A DNA stretch of 64,000 bases, taken from Smallanthus sonchifolius. Lineage: Eukaryota > Streptophyta > Magnoliopsida > Asterales > Asteraceae. Positions 10,029 to 18,714 of this stretch are shown here, piece after piece. The DNA lies in the NCBI GenBank assembly GCA_023525975.1, contig CM042042.1:42109880-42173879 (forward strand), written 5' to 3'. The notes beneath the pieces are model-generated. The model did not search any database. It was not told where the DNA came from and saw only the letters and a program-made list of their open reading frames with translations. Positions within the stretch are counted from its first letter, which is position 1, and each line of letters starts with the position of its first letter. Made by a program: the position numbers and the translations under genes.

Positions 10029-12127
10029 TGTTCTCAAAAGAAGATGCTGAAAACCTGAAAGAAAGGTTTATACCAATCTTAAAAGAACTAAAGCAGCAGG
10101 GCTACATTGGTGAAGAACCCTTGAAACATTGGAAAAAGAATGGAGAGGCTTGTAAGCTGGATATCATAAATCCGGATATCACAATACAAGACAAACCGTT
10201 AAAGCACGTAACTCCTACACTAGAAGCTTCCTTTAAAAAACACATAGAAGCACTCCTGAAGTTAAAGGTTATCAGACCAAGTAGAAGCAGGCACAGAACA
10301 ATGGCAATGATTGTCAACTCTGGAACTATGATTGACCCAGCAACGGGGAAGGAAACAAAGGGAAAGGAGAGAATGGTGTTCAACTACAGAACACTCAATG
10401 ACAATACATACAAAGACCAGTATTCCCTTCCCGGAATAAACACCCTGCTAAAAAGAATCGGGAATGCAAAGATATTCTCAAAGTTTGATTTGAAGTCTGG
10501 ATTTCATCAAGTTGCCATGGAAGAAGAATCCATACCCTGGACGGCCTTCTTAATCCCAGGAGGATTATACGAATGGCTTGTCATGCCATTCGGACTCAAA
10601 AATGCACCCGCCATTTTTCAGAGAAAAATGGATAAATGCTTCAAAGACACAGAAGAGTTTATCGCTGTATACATCGATGACATCCTGGTATACTCCAACA
10701 GCGAAGCAGATCATGAAAGGCATTTAAAAATTATGCTTTGTAAATGCCAAGAATACGGGTTGGTCCTATCCCCAACAAAAATGAAGATAGCCGTCCCTGA
10801 AGTAGAATTCCTAGGGGCAATAATAGGAAGAAACAAGATAAAGCTGCAGCCACATATTATTAAAAAAATATGTGACTTTGATGAGGAAAAGCTAAAAACC
10901 AAAGCTGGCCTTAGATCCTTCCTTGGAATCTTAAACTACGCCAGAAACTACATTCCAAAGCTTAGTATCCTTCTGGGGCCACTATACGAGAAAACCAACC
11001 ATCATGGTGACAAGAGGATGAAGCCTTCCGACTATGAGATAGTCAGAAAGATAAAAGCAAAAGTACAGCAGCTACCGGACCTTCAAATACCACCAGATGA
11101 TGCATACATAACCATCGAAACAGACGGATGTATGGACGGATGGGGAGGAATATGCAAATGGAAGAAAAAGAAAGAGGACCCAAGAAGGGAAGAAAAAATC
11201 TGTGCATACGCAAGTGGAAAGTTCAAAGTCGTCCAATCAACCATTGACGCTGAAATCAATGAGTGCATCAATTCCCTGGAAAAACTAAAAATCTACTACC
11301 TTGATAAGAAGGAAATAACCCTCAGGACAGACTGCCAAGCAATAATAAGCTTCTATAACAAAACAAACAGCAACAAAGCCTCGAGGGTTAGGTGGCTAAA
11401 GTTTTCTGACATTATCACCGGAACAGGAGTAACCATTAATATGGAACACATTGATGGTAAAAATCATGTCTTAGCCGACTCACTATCAAGAATGGTGAAA
11501 CTTTGTTTTACAAGATGTACAGAACAAGAGGCAGAAGTCCTGAAGAAGGGTCTAGCAGCGATGGGGGAAATATTCGAAGAAAATGTGAAGTCAAGCAACG
11601 AGAAGAATGGCTACGAAGAAATAATCCAGATTTCCAGCTACTGCCAAAAATTTATAGAGGACAATTCTCTTTTGAAGAACCAGGTGCTCTGTACAGACAC
11701 TATCAAATCAGAGCTAACACCACCCCAATACCCCTTGAAGAATCAAGTATCTACGCAGGAGTTGCCCAACAATATGAAAGAGAAGCCGCCAAACAAGCCG
11801 TCAGAACTATGCGACACCTCCAGGCAGTTTTGGACTTCAAAGCCCAAGTCTGTCTTGCAAAGTCCTCAGCAGATAACTATTGGGGAGACCATTGGCCCAA
11901 TGTTAAAAAACAAAATCAGCAAGCCCGAAAGCTCCTATCAGAACTTGAGGCCCTATGCAACGAGTTGGGCCAAGTCCCAATTTAAGCCTAGGTGTCCAGG
12001 AGCCAACGCATGGAATGAAGAGATCGCTAGACGACAACAACTTCATAATAGAAGCATGAAATACAATCAGGCACTATGGCTGAGTGACGAAAATTGGGGA
12101 CCACCACTATCCATGCCACAATATTGA
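10028..12127 (+). CDS. viral reverse transcriptase-RNase H ORF (endogenous)
   Basis: An uninterrupted 699-codon frame. RT blocks, in order: RPSRSRHRTMAMIVNSG (about residue 87), KERMVFNYRTLND, DQYSLPGIN, FSKFDLKSGFHQVAM, MPFGLKNAPA and the catalytic YIDD at residues 215-218. The thumb region follows (EFLGAIIG, LRSFLGILNYARNYIP). RNase H carries ETDG (Asp about 366), the E in the AEINECINSLE helix, LRTDCQAI and HVLADSLSR, so all four acidic residues are present. A 190-residue tail ends ALWLSDENWGPP. The ATG overlaps the protease stop as TAATG, in a different frame. In badnaviruses protease and RT are one frame, so this is either an indel with chance reinitiation context or true stop-start coupling. 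Most intact viral ORF here. Confidence 0.85.
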   Translation: MFSKEDAENLKERFIPILKELKQQGYIGEEPLKHWKKNGEACKLDIINPDITIQDKPLKHVTPTLEASFKKHIEALLKLKVIRPSRSRHRTMAMIVNSGTMIDPATGKETKGKERMVFNYRTLNDNTYKDQYSLPGINTLLKRIGNAKIFSKFDLKSGFHQVAMEEESIPWTAFLIPGGLYEWLVMPFGLKNAPAIFQRKMDKCFKDTEEFIAVYIDDILVYSNSEADHERHLKIMLCKCQEYGLVLSPTKMKIAVPEVEFLGAIIGRNKIKLQPHIIKKICDFDEEKLKTKAGLRSFLGILNYARNYIPKLSILLGPLYEKTNHHGDKRMKPSDYEIVRKIKAKVQQLPDLQIPPDDAYITIETDGCMDGWGGICKWKKKKEDPRREEKICAYASGKFKVVQSTIDAEINECINSLEKLKIYYLDKKEITLRTDCQAIISFYNKTNSNKASRVRWLKFSDIITGTGVTINMEHIDGKNHVLADSLSRMVKLCFTRCTEQEAEVLKKGLAAMGEIFEENVKSSNEKNGYEEIIQISSYCQKFIEDNSLLKNQVLCTDTIKSELTPPQYPLKNQVSTQELPNNMKEKPPNKPSELCDTSRQFWTSKPKSVLQSPQQITIGETIGPMLKNKISKPESSYQNLRPYATSWAKSQFKPRCPGANAWNEEIARRQQLHNRSMKYNQALWLSDENWGPPLSMPQY
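11515..11985 (+). CDS. overlapping alternative-frame ORF inside the RT-RNase H tail
   Basis: A second open frame of about 157 codons from ATG 11515 (MYRTRGRSPEEG), read in another frame over the codons after the RNase H domain. It is hydrophilic and looks protein-like: an Arg-rich start, then REEWLRRNNPDFQLLP, YAGVAQQYEREAAKQAVR and ARKLLSELEALCNELG, which would form amphipathic helices. Some badnaviruses carry small extra ORFs overlapping ORF3 (ORF X and Y of cacao swollen shoot virus), but I cannot claim homology. It may instead be an older reading of the polyprotein after a frame change, or chance. Both frames are open here. Confidence 0.45.
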   Translation: MYRTRGRSPEEGSSSDGGNIRRKCEVKQREEWLRRNNPDFQLLPKIYRGQFSFEEPGALYRHYQIRANTTPIPLEESSIYAGVAQQYEREAAKQAVRTMRHLQAVLDFKAQVCLAKSSADNYWGDHWPNVKKQNQQARKLLSELEALCNELGQVPI

Positions 12128-12450
12128 AAATTATAGGAAGCATACGTAAGGGATGACGTCTTTCTCAATTATATGGTCTAATAGCCGACAACTTTAGGTG
12201 TGTTTTGGTTGTCTGCATCAATAATTGCTTCAATATCTTTCCAGATATTGTCTTAAAGCATGGTAGGGTCTGTATTATTGGTCTGTATTATTGTAGTGTG
12301 TAATAATTGTGGTGTATTATTTCGGTCTTATGTCAGGGATGACGTCTGTTGATCATTATTGATCTCAGACATATCCTTCCTATATATAGGTGTGTTTTGT
12401 AAGAAGGAAGACTCACTCTTCCAACCAACCAACTAACCTTGTAACCAAAA
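12128..12450 (+). promoter_or_regulatory. 35S-like pararetroviral promoter
   Basis: CGTAAGGGATGACGTC (12146-12161) closely resembles the as-1 element of the cauliflower mosaic virus 35S promoter, which TGA bZIP factors bind. A second GGGATGACGTCTG lies at about 12337-12349. A TATA box, CTATATATAGG, lies at about 12380-12390, followed by GAAGGAAGACTCACTCTTCC near the expected transcript start. Position directly after the RT ORF and orientation along the viral plus strand fit the genomic RNA promoter of this family. It may be read by the host, but no host gene follows on this strand. Confidence 0.72.
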
Positions 12451-12719
12451 ACCTTGAAGTTTATAAACAAGTTTCCGCTGTTTAAAAGTAATCTTTCTTT
12501 TTCTCTGAATTTTGTATTTCAGTTTTACTTTGTACTGATACAGAATTAATTTGATCCAATTTATTGGGGCAATTTATTCGGTCTTATGTCAGGGATGACG
12601 TCTGTTGATCATTATTGATCTCAGACATATCATCCCTATATATAGGTGTGTTTTGTAAGAAGGAAGACTCACTCTTCCAACCAACCAACCAACCTTGTAA
12701 CCAAAAACCTTGAAGTTTA
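12321..12719 (+). repeat. 143-bp direct repeat of the viral promoter/leader
   Basis: 12321-12463 and 12577-12719 are almost identical (TTCGGTCTTATGTCAGGG ... ACCTTGAAGTTTA), separated by 113 bp. Each copy has the GATGACGTC box, the TATATATAGG box and the pyrimidine/CCAACCAACC leader. The virus-derived sequence ends at the second copy. I see only a few differences, such as TCCTTCC versus TCATCCC before the TATA. It is consistent with a tandem promoter or with joining of terminally redundant viral DNA at integration. Confidence 0.85.
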
Positions 12720-13037
12720 AAAAAGTTCCCAACACGTTTTTCGGGAAGAACCGGTTTTGTAGGAGAACCGGTTTAGGGAAGAACCAATTTAGAGTATTTT
12801 TAGAACCGGTTTTGACTAGAACCGATTCTGGTTACGGTTCCTTGGGCAGTTCCAGTTCCGGTTTTTTTGTTCACCTCTAGTGAGGGAGAAAACAAACTAT
12901 TGCTGATTGATCTTCAGAGCTATCGTGATGAGCATGATCTCCATCACAACGGATTCTTGCAGCAAGGGAGTGTAATCATTTGAAACCATGACACAAAAAA
13001 ACAACTTATGACACCCAACCATTGATAAGTTGCTACT

Positions 13038-13372
13038 AAAGGTGCACAAACCGGGTTTTTTTCAAAACCGGTTACGGTTCCAAATCGGGTAGGGAGTGGC
13101 CGGGTAGGTAAAACCGGTTCCAGTTCTAGTTGTTAAACGGGTATTTAGGGCGGGTTGTTAGCCAGGTTTTTCCAGTTTGAACGGTGTTTGGCTGGTTTTT
13201 CACCAATTCAGGTCCAGTTCATGAACTGTAAAACTGAATAATAGGAGGCGGTTAGGAACCACTGGGTTTTTTTGGGTCCAAACCGGTTCCACCGTAGACC
13301 GGGTAGAAACTGGTTCCTGTTCTAGGTAGACCTCTGTCCAGTTCTAGAACTGATTTTCTTTTTGCACCTCTG
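13038..13372. mobile_element. hAT-like MITE, 335 bp
   Basis: The left end is AAAGGTGCACAAA and the right end, reverse-complemented, CAGAGGTGCAAAAA. It is flanked by GTTGCTACT (13029-13037) and GTTGCAACT (13373-13381), a target duplication with one mismatch. The interior is rich in AACCGGTT/GGTTCC motifs and has no ORF. It belongs to the same family as the arms at 6346 and 12879. Short TIRs and a duplication of about 8 bp point to non-autonomous hAT. Confidence 0.72.
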
Positions 13373-13381
13373 GTTGCAACT

Positions 13382-14099
13382 AATGGATTATGCACGCCAG
13401 TAAGTAGAGTCTGGCAGTGTCAAAACATCCTAAGAACTTGTTCAATTCCAACCCTAACACAACCCCTTTATTTAATTATTTTTTTGACAGGCAAAAACAC
13501 ACAACTCTTCAAATCACCAACTACACTCCAAAAGATTTGAACCTACTAACATTTAGTTAGAGAGTACACAACTTTACATGATAGCCAAAACACAAGCTAC
13601 TTATTAAACGAGCTACAAATGACAACCCAAAATGTGTTGCTTCACGTATTGCCATCTTGATGCAATCAAACATCTAGCACAAACATTTAAAAACTAAAGG
13701 AACCGATTTTAGTATTTTATATACCAACAGTCGTGATTCAAACAAAGTGTCAAATAGATGTTAGCCGAGACTTGCCCTTCAAGTATTTAAAAATTCTTTT
13801 GACAGCATTAAGGTGAGAAAGTTTAGGATTAGCCTGATATAGTGCACACGACAAAAATCCCCCACATCATCCATCTGTTGAGTTTGGTTCCTTTGATTAT
13901 AAACACTTAACAAATCTCATTTTGAGATGCGTAAAACAAAAGAGAAATAGATGGCAATAATCTCAAAAACTTCAAGTATGACATAATCAGTCAAATGAAC
14001 TCATAACAAAAGAAAAGGTAACAAAACTAACGTCTCATACATTATAAGCACACAGCATCAAGATCAACACCCAAAAACATACCCCATACCTCTAGCACC
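13382..14099. other. 3' flank of RPS6, no other gene
   Basis: Intergenic DNA holding the expected 3' UTR of the minus-strand RPS6 gene (roughly 13900-14099). I see no ORF with coding evidence and no terminal repeat structure. Confidence 0.5.
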
Positions 14100-17016
14100 T
14101 TATGCAGCAATAGACGGCTTGGAAGCCGCTGACAGCCTCGACCTCTTCTTGGCCAAGCTTTCGCTTCGCCTTTCCCTTTGCTCCTTCAACCTTGTAGCAA
14201 GAAGCTTCTGGTATTCTGCAGCCTCTGATTTAGCCTTTGCAATCCTCTTCTTCTTGTCAGCAATTCTAGCTCTCTTCCTTTGCAGGGTCAATGGCGTCAC
14301 CAGCCTTTGAATTTTGGGAGCCTTGCTCACTTCTTTTCCTGTAAAACAGTTTCAAAATGGCACATTAGTATAAAAGGCCCGTCTAAAACCCAAATGACGC
14401 ATTACAAACCTAACTGTCCCAACCAAACATAGAACAAGATGGACTTACCAGCTTTGTTTGTGAACGTGCGGCGGTAGGTGTTCACATACTTCCTGACATC
14501 ATCTTCCTTAGAGAGGTTGAAGAGCTTTCGGATCTTTGAAGCTCTCTTGGGACCTCTCATCCTTGGCTTCTCAACATCAGTTAATCCAGGAAGGTCGTTT
14601 TCACCCTTCTTGACTATAACCAAGTTCAAGACAGACAGATCTTGGCTGACAATGCATCCTCTGACAGACTTCCTTCTACGTTCACCGTTACGCCTTCCAT
14701 ATCCTCTGAAACAAGGAGTTCCTGAGAAGCAAAAAATAATAAAATAACAATTATCATAAGCAAAAAATGGTCATGTACTCATGTAAGAGTGAGTTAGATT
14801 AGAGATTTTGATTGACCAACCTCGAACAAGTAAAAGACGAACACGTCCTGGAGTCAAAACTCCCTGCTTCATCGGGAAACCTTGCTTGTCACATCCTCCC
14901 ATGATCTTGAACACATAACCCTTGAACTCCTGTTAATCAAAACCAAAAATGGACCTCAAAATTCGTGTACCATCTTTTTAGAGAGTATAAAAATGGCAAA
15001 CAAAGATAGAACATTGGTGATAAAAACTACCTCTCCAAGTGCATCACCGCTGACTTCCTGAGAAATCCTCTTGTCAAAAAAAGCACGACTGCAAAAATTA
15101 TTTCATGAAAACAGTGGTCAACTTTCTAGTTGTGTTCTAAAACCAAGAGTTTGTTACACTAAGAAAAGTACAGCTTCTAAGACGAACAGAGTCATAACCA
15201 ACAAGACATAGCCAGTCTACATCTAGAGAAACAATGTGTCCTGACTAAGCCTGATTAAAAAGCTAGTTGCTTGCTCAAAGCTTGCTTGAAAAAAGCTCAA
15301 AAAAAGCTTGCCCAAAAAAAACTTGCTCAAAAGCAAACGAGCCAAGCTCAAGTCAAGTAAGCGCTTGGTTTAAAAAAGCGCGCCTGAGGCGCGAATTGAC
15401 ATGAGGCGCAGGTCAGTGGGCTTTAGGTTACATAAGGCGCACAGGTGTACAAGAATCGCGCGATTCTGCGCTTTGATCCGCTTTTGTGCGCTTAAGCGCT
15501 TTTTTTTTTGGGGCCGGCAATGAAGATTTAGCACTTGATTTTAAGGTTACAGCACTCGAAGAGGATCGAGGGAGATGAAATCGAAGCTTTATGCTAAAAG
15601 ACCAGTTCATATATGTAAGAATAAGAAGAAATTGAAGCTTACCTGTGATGGAGATGAGGATGTGCCATGGAGATGAAGATTTACGATGGAGATGATGAAG
15701 ATGAGAGATGACGGCAGTTTAGTAGAAAGGAATTTAGGATTACTAACTTATAATTAAAACAACGGGAGAATGGATTTTAGGGTTAAAAGGCTTATTTTTT
15801 TTTATTAAATTACATTTTTCATCCTTCATATTATAGCTTTTGTCAAATTTAACATTAAACTTTTTAAATATGTGTATTTGTTCTTTTTTTCTTGTTTCTA
15901 AAGTCTCTAACAAAGATTTTTGCTTCTTTGTTGTACGTATAGTTGTTTATGTTGTACATAAAGGTTATTTATCAATTAACTTGTATATATCTTTTAATTA
16001 TCTAAATTTAAGGTGTAAAAGAATTAACATTATAGTAAATATTATATGGAATTAATCTTAAAATATTATATTAATACCTAGCGCCTCGCGTACGAAAAGC
16101 CTTGCGCTTTTGCGCTCTGCGCTTCGGTTTTATACTCTGTCGCCTTGGTGCGCTTCTCGCTTTTTAAAACCAAGAGTAAGCGCAGCTAACTGGTTCGCTA
16201 GTTAGCTAGCTCGTTTGAATTAAAGCCTAAATTTTAATATATTATATCAAAATGTGTAAGATGTAACAAAGTTAAAATGTTTCAAAAATAAACGAGTCAA
16301 GCCCAGGCTCAACATTTCAGCCCAGTAAAATGAACCAGTCGAGCCTGAGCCCAACCTGGCTCAGCTCGGCTCAGCTTGAGCTAATTTACAGACAGTTTGG
16401 AGATTAAAACAAGCAAACTTCGTAAGATCGTACACTCATACATAGTATTGTCAAAAGAACTATATGCACCCAATAGAATCCTTAAACACTGAAAAAATGT
16501 GTTTTAAGTAAAAATAAATACTTGCAGACGTTTCCAAAACTTTAATCAACATGTCAAATTAGTCTAATTGCCCAAAACAAAGTTTTAATTCATTACATAT
16601 GGTAAACTAGATCAATGATTAGAATCAAAAACTGTTAAAAAAAATTCATGAAACTAATTTGCACAATATTAAAAAAATCTACATCTAAAGCTCTAACCAT
16701 ACGCAAAACGACGACTAACAACAGCAGAATAAAAAACAAAAACAGATCACATTCAACAGCACAAAAATTAGCAACGAATAAAACGAGAGTAAATGAATAC
16801 AAGTCGCAGAGCAAAAAGTATACGATTCAGTACGGTGAAATTGAGATTCCGAACAAAAATCGAGGACTTACAGCTTTTGGTCATCGTCGATTTCGAGCTT
16901 CTTCTGGCATCCAGTGGTCGGATTTGCAATGTTGAACTACACGAATCACAGATAAGACTATGAATACGTGTTTATGCCTCTGATGAAATTAGGGCTAGAG
17001 AGATGCTTACCTTCAT
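14100..17016 (-). CDS. RPS6: 40S ribosomal protein eS6 (RPS6), six exons
   Basis: Coding exons on the minus strand: 17016-17011 (ATGAAG), 16936-16872, 15088-15031, 14929-14821, 14721-14449 and 14338-14100. They sum to 750 nt, 249 residues plus TAA, the usual plant eS6 length. All introns are GT-AG and phases agree. The product begins MKFNIANPTTGCQKKLEIDD and contains QEVSGDALGEEFKGYVF, KQGFPMKQGVLTPGRVR, the RRKSVRG block, LNLVIVKKGENDLPGL and EKPRMRGPKRASKIRK. The basic tail RRSESLAKKRSRLS holds the serines that S6 kinase phosphorylates under TOR in this family. eS6 sits in the small ribosomal subunit. The gene looks intact. Intron 3 (15089-16871) is large because of transposon insertion. 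Site II and telo-box motifs lie upstream. Confidence 0.97.
15250..16400. repeat. older AGCTTG/CTCGAGC-rich element in RPS6 intron 3
   Basis: 15250-15355 and 16183-16395 are both built of repeated AGCTTGCTC/AAGCTC and CGAGC/GGCTCAGC motifs, with CTAGTTGCTTGCTCAAAG at the left and CTCAGCTTGAGCTAA at the right. They look like the two arms of one non-autonomous element split by the insertion at 15364-16174. I cannot fix its exact ends or TSD. Confidence 0.45.
15364..16174. mobile_element. hAT-type non-autonomous element, 811 bp, in RPS6 intron 3
   Basis: The left end is CTTGGTTTAAAAAAGCG and the right end, reverse-complemented, CTTGGTTTTAAAAAGCG: a 17-bp TIR with one mismatch. It is flanked by a perfect 8-bp target duplication, AGTAAGCG (15356-15363 and 16175-16182), the hAT signature. 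Both subterminal regions are packed with GCGC/AAGCGC motifs, as expected of transposase-binding repeats. The centre is AT-rich with no transposase. Confidence 0.85.
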
Positions 17017-17175
17017 CTTCTCGGACGCGAAGGAGGCTGCCGCGAGGAGAAATGAGCTGAAGAATTAGAGTTCTTTAGGTTCGTTTAAAGGCGATTTATA
17101 TCATGTACCGTGGTTCGATTGTTTGGGCTGTTGGGCTTTTCTTAGGAAATCATGGACCGAACCCTAAACCCATTT
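17017..17175 (-). promoter_or_regulatory. RPS6 promoter: TATA, two site II motifs, telo-box
   Basis: Upstream of the RPS6 ATG (17014-17016) lie GATATAAATC on the minus strand (about 17093-17102), two TGGGCT site II motifs (17124-17129 and 17132-17137), and AACCCTAAACCC (17160-17171), which contains the telo-box core. Site II plus telo-box is the known arrangement for plant ribosomal-protein genes, bound by TCP and telo-box factors in growing cells. The 5' UTR is about 45-80 nt. Confidence 0.75.
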
Positions 17176-17394
17176 TCTTAATTGTTATTGAGCTTTCTAT
17201 TTCTATTTTGGGTTTTATGTAGAAGTAGGATTATAATATTTAATTAATAAAAAATATTAAATGTTTAATAAAGGGGTAGCTACACTTTTTAGCAATGTTT
17301 TCAGAACTGTATCGGACGGTAGACTAGCCATCTTAGAAGTTTACTGGTCAAACCGGTTAAATTGGTAGGTTTAAATACTGGTCAAACCGGTCCA

Positions 17395-18450
17395 ATTTGG
17401 GAAGAATACTTTAAGTTCCACTACTATTTCAAGTACATTGTTAACACAAGACTAGACCCCAAAGCATCAAGAACTGAAGCTTCCACATTATCCATAACTG
17501 ATTTTCCCTTAAGTTTATTGTGTTGGGTTTTAACGAGTATCAAAGACTCCAACAAGCTTGTATTGTTCTCTGAATTGTGCGATTATTCCCTGAGCATTTG
17601 TTGGTGTTGTAGACAGAGGTAGATACCTGAGTGAGTATAGCAACTTCTTTGCTATCCTTAACAATTTTTCTTCGTCTCTCTCTCCTAATAGTTATACAAA
17701 TTTCTTTAAACTTTTTTTTATTTTTTGTTTCCCGCCTCTCCCTCCTATTAAATAATAATTATTTCTATAAAACGTTCTTTATTTTAAAAAAAAAAATAGG
17801 TTTGTTCATAAAACATTATTATAATTTGAACGTTTCTTTCATTCTTTTTATAAAACATTTTAAAAAAATAAGTATATAGCGTTTCTAAAGTTTGTATTAA
17901 AAAACTATATAATATGTCATAAATATGTAATATGTAATCTTTATTAATAAGTATATATAATACTGCATTTATTCACTCTGTATAATATACCAGGTTTCTA
18001 ACATATATTATAAAAAATGAATAACAATACTTGCTAAGTGTCGACTTCTGCTAAAGTCTGGATTTTTGTTTTCCACATCTTTCTCCTGTTAAATAATTAA
18101 ATATCTAAAATGTATTCTGATATTTTATTAAAAAATACTAAATCATAAGAAATTTCAGTTATATCATATTTTAAAATACAATTTATAATTTTTAGTTATT
18201 AATTATTTTGTTATGTATAATTCTTAAATCTTCATTATTTCTTATTTCACTGATGACTGATAATATCTAACATACACATTTTCATAGAAACTGTTGTTTT
18301 ATAACAAATTTTATTTATTCAACTCATATAATACATGAGTTTGAACCTAGTAGTTCGAATACATGATAATGCTATTGTTATAACATCCAAAAAAATCAAA
18401 TCAACTTTTACTAACAATCATATATTTGTATTTATATGTGTGTAATAAAA
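17395..18450 (-). pseudogene. duplicated fragment of FANCD2 exon 3 with flanking introns
   Basis: 17395-17650 matches 52676-52930, and 18349-18445 matches 52938-53033, in the same orientation. The parent segment is FANCD2 exon 3 (52718-52972) plus intron on both sides. Shared stretches include CCCAAAGCATCAAGAACTGA and GAATTGTG. The copy has an extra base (GGGTTTTAACGAG against GGGTTGAACGAG) that shifts the frame, and a 700-bp stretch replaces the short link before TAGTTCGAATAC. It ends about 380 bp upstream of the RPS6 start codon. Because intron sequence was copied, it arose at DNA level, not by retroposition. No coding potential remains. Confidence 0.88.
17651..18348. other. 700-bp AT-rich insertion splitting the FANCD2 exon 3 copy
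   Basis: Sequence present in the copy but absent from the parent locus. It is AT-rich, with pyrimidine runs at its left end (CGTCTCTCTCTCC) and CACATCTTTCTCCTGTTAAA further in. I see no clear TIR, LTR or target duplication, so the mechanism is unknown. Confidence 0.55.
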
Positions 18451-18714
18451 CGCATATATTTTAAATTATCTCTTATTATAAAAAAAACCTTCGGATTCAA
18501 TTATGTAACTTTTATTTTCAATCAAATAATAATGAAAGTCAAATTACATTATTATTATTAATAATAATAATAATAATAAGAATAACTTATTCACTAAATT
18601 TGTTTTCTATCCTTAGTATATGTAATACATTTTTACACATGTAAAATATATACATAAAGATTAAAAAATTTTATGTATTGATATTTTTCACTTCGTGTGT
18701 AGTACACGAGTTCT
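18451..18714. other. AT-rich spacer with (AAT)n simple repeat
   Basis: Very AT-rich DNA. An ATT/AAT trinucleotide run lies at about 18549-18580 and changes from ATT to AAT units at its middle, making it partly self-complementary. No gene. Confidence 0.6.

Larger units (their letters stand above)
6849..12719 (+). mobile_element. endogenous pararetrovirus (Caulimoviridae, badnavirus-like), 5'-truncated
   Basis: Plus-strand order: coat/nucleocapsid region with CCHC zinc finger, second Cys/His motif, coiled coil, aspartic protease, reverse transcriptase, RNase H, then an as-1/TATA promoter. This is the 3' two-thirds of a badnavirus ORF3-type polyprotein. There is no integrase, LTR or polypurine tract of a retrotransposon. 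The movement protein region upstream of about 7142 is missing or eroded. Damage seen: a stop at 7140, in-frame stops at 8949 and 9189, a frame change at 10026-10030, and a 99-bp tandem duplication. The remaining open frames are long, which suggests a fairly young insertion. The genus is inferred from RT and zinc-finger style. Confidence 0.88.
6346..12879. mobile_element. hAT-like terminal inverted repeats enclosing the pararetrovirus
   Basis: The left end reads TAGAGGTGCACAAA and the right end, reverse-complemented, TAGAGGTGAACAAA: a 14-bp TIR with one mismatch. Both arms (about 6346-6835 and 12722-12879) are dense in ACCGGTTCC/GGAACCGG motifs. Possible 8-bp flanks (GCGAGAGG and GTGAGGGA) match poorly. 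The same end sequence bounds the 335-bp element at 13038-13372, so this is a repeat family. The pararetrovirus lies between the arms, so I infer it integrated into a pre-existing MITE. A run of T lies at about 6796-6816. Confidence 0.55.

Noticed and set aside
11503..11514. Start of the overlapping viral ORF at 11503
   Set aside because: The codon there is TTG; the first ATG is at 11515, so the ORF is reported from 11515.
6849..12719. An intact, replication-competent virus
   Set aside because: The movement-protein region and a tRNA-Met primer site are missing, and there are stops and a frame change in the polyprotein; it is a fossil.
17362..17622. Plus-strand ORF near RPS6
   Set aside because: It reads the antisense of the FANCD2 exon 3 copy; the same shadow ORF exists at 52635-53033 opposite the real exon.
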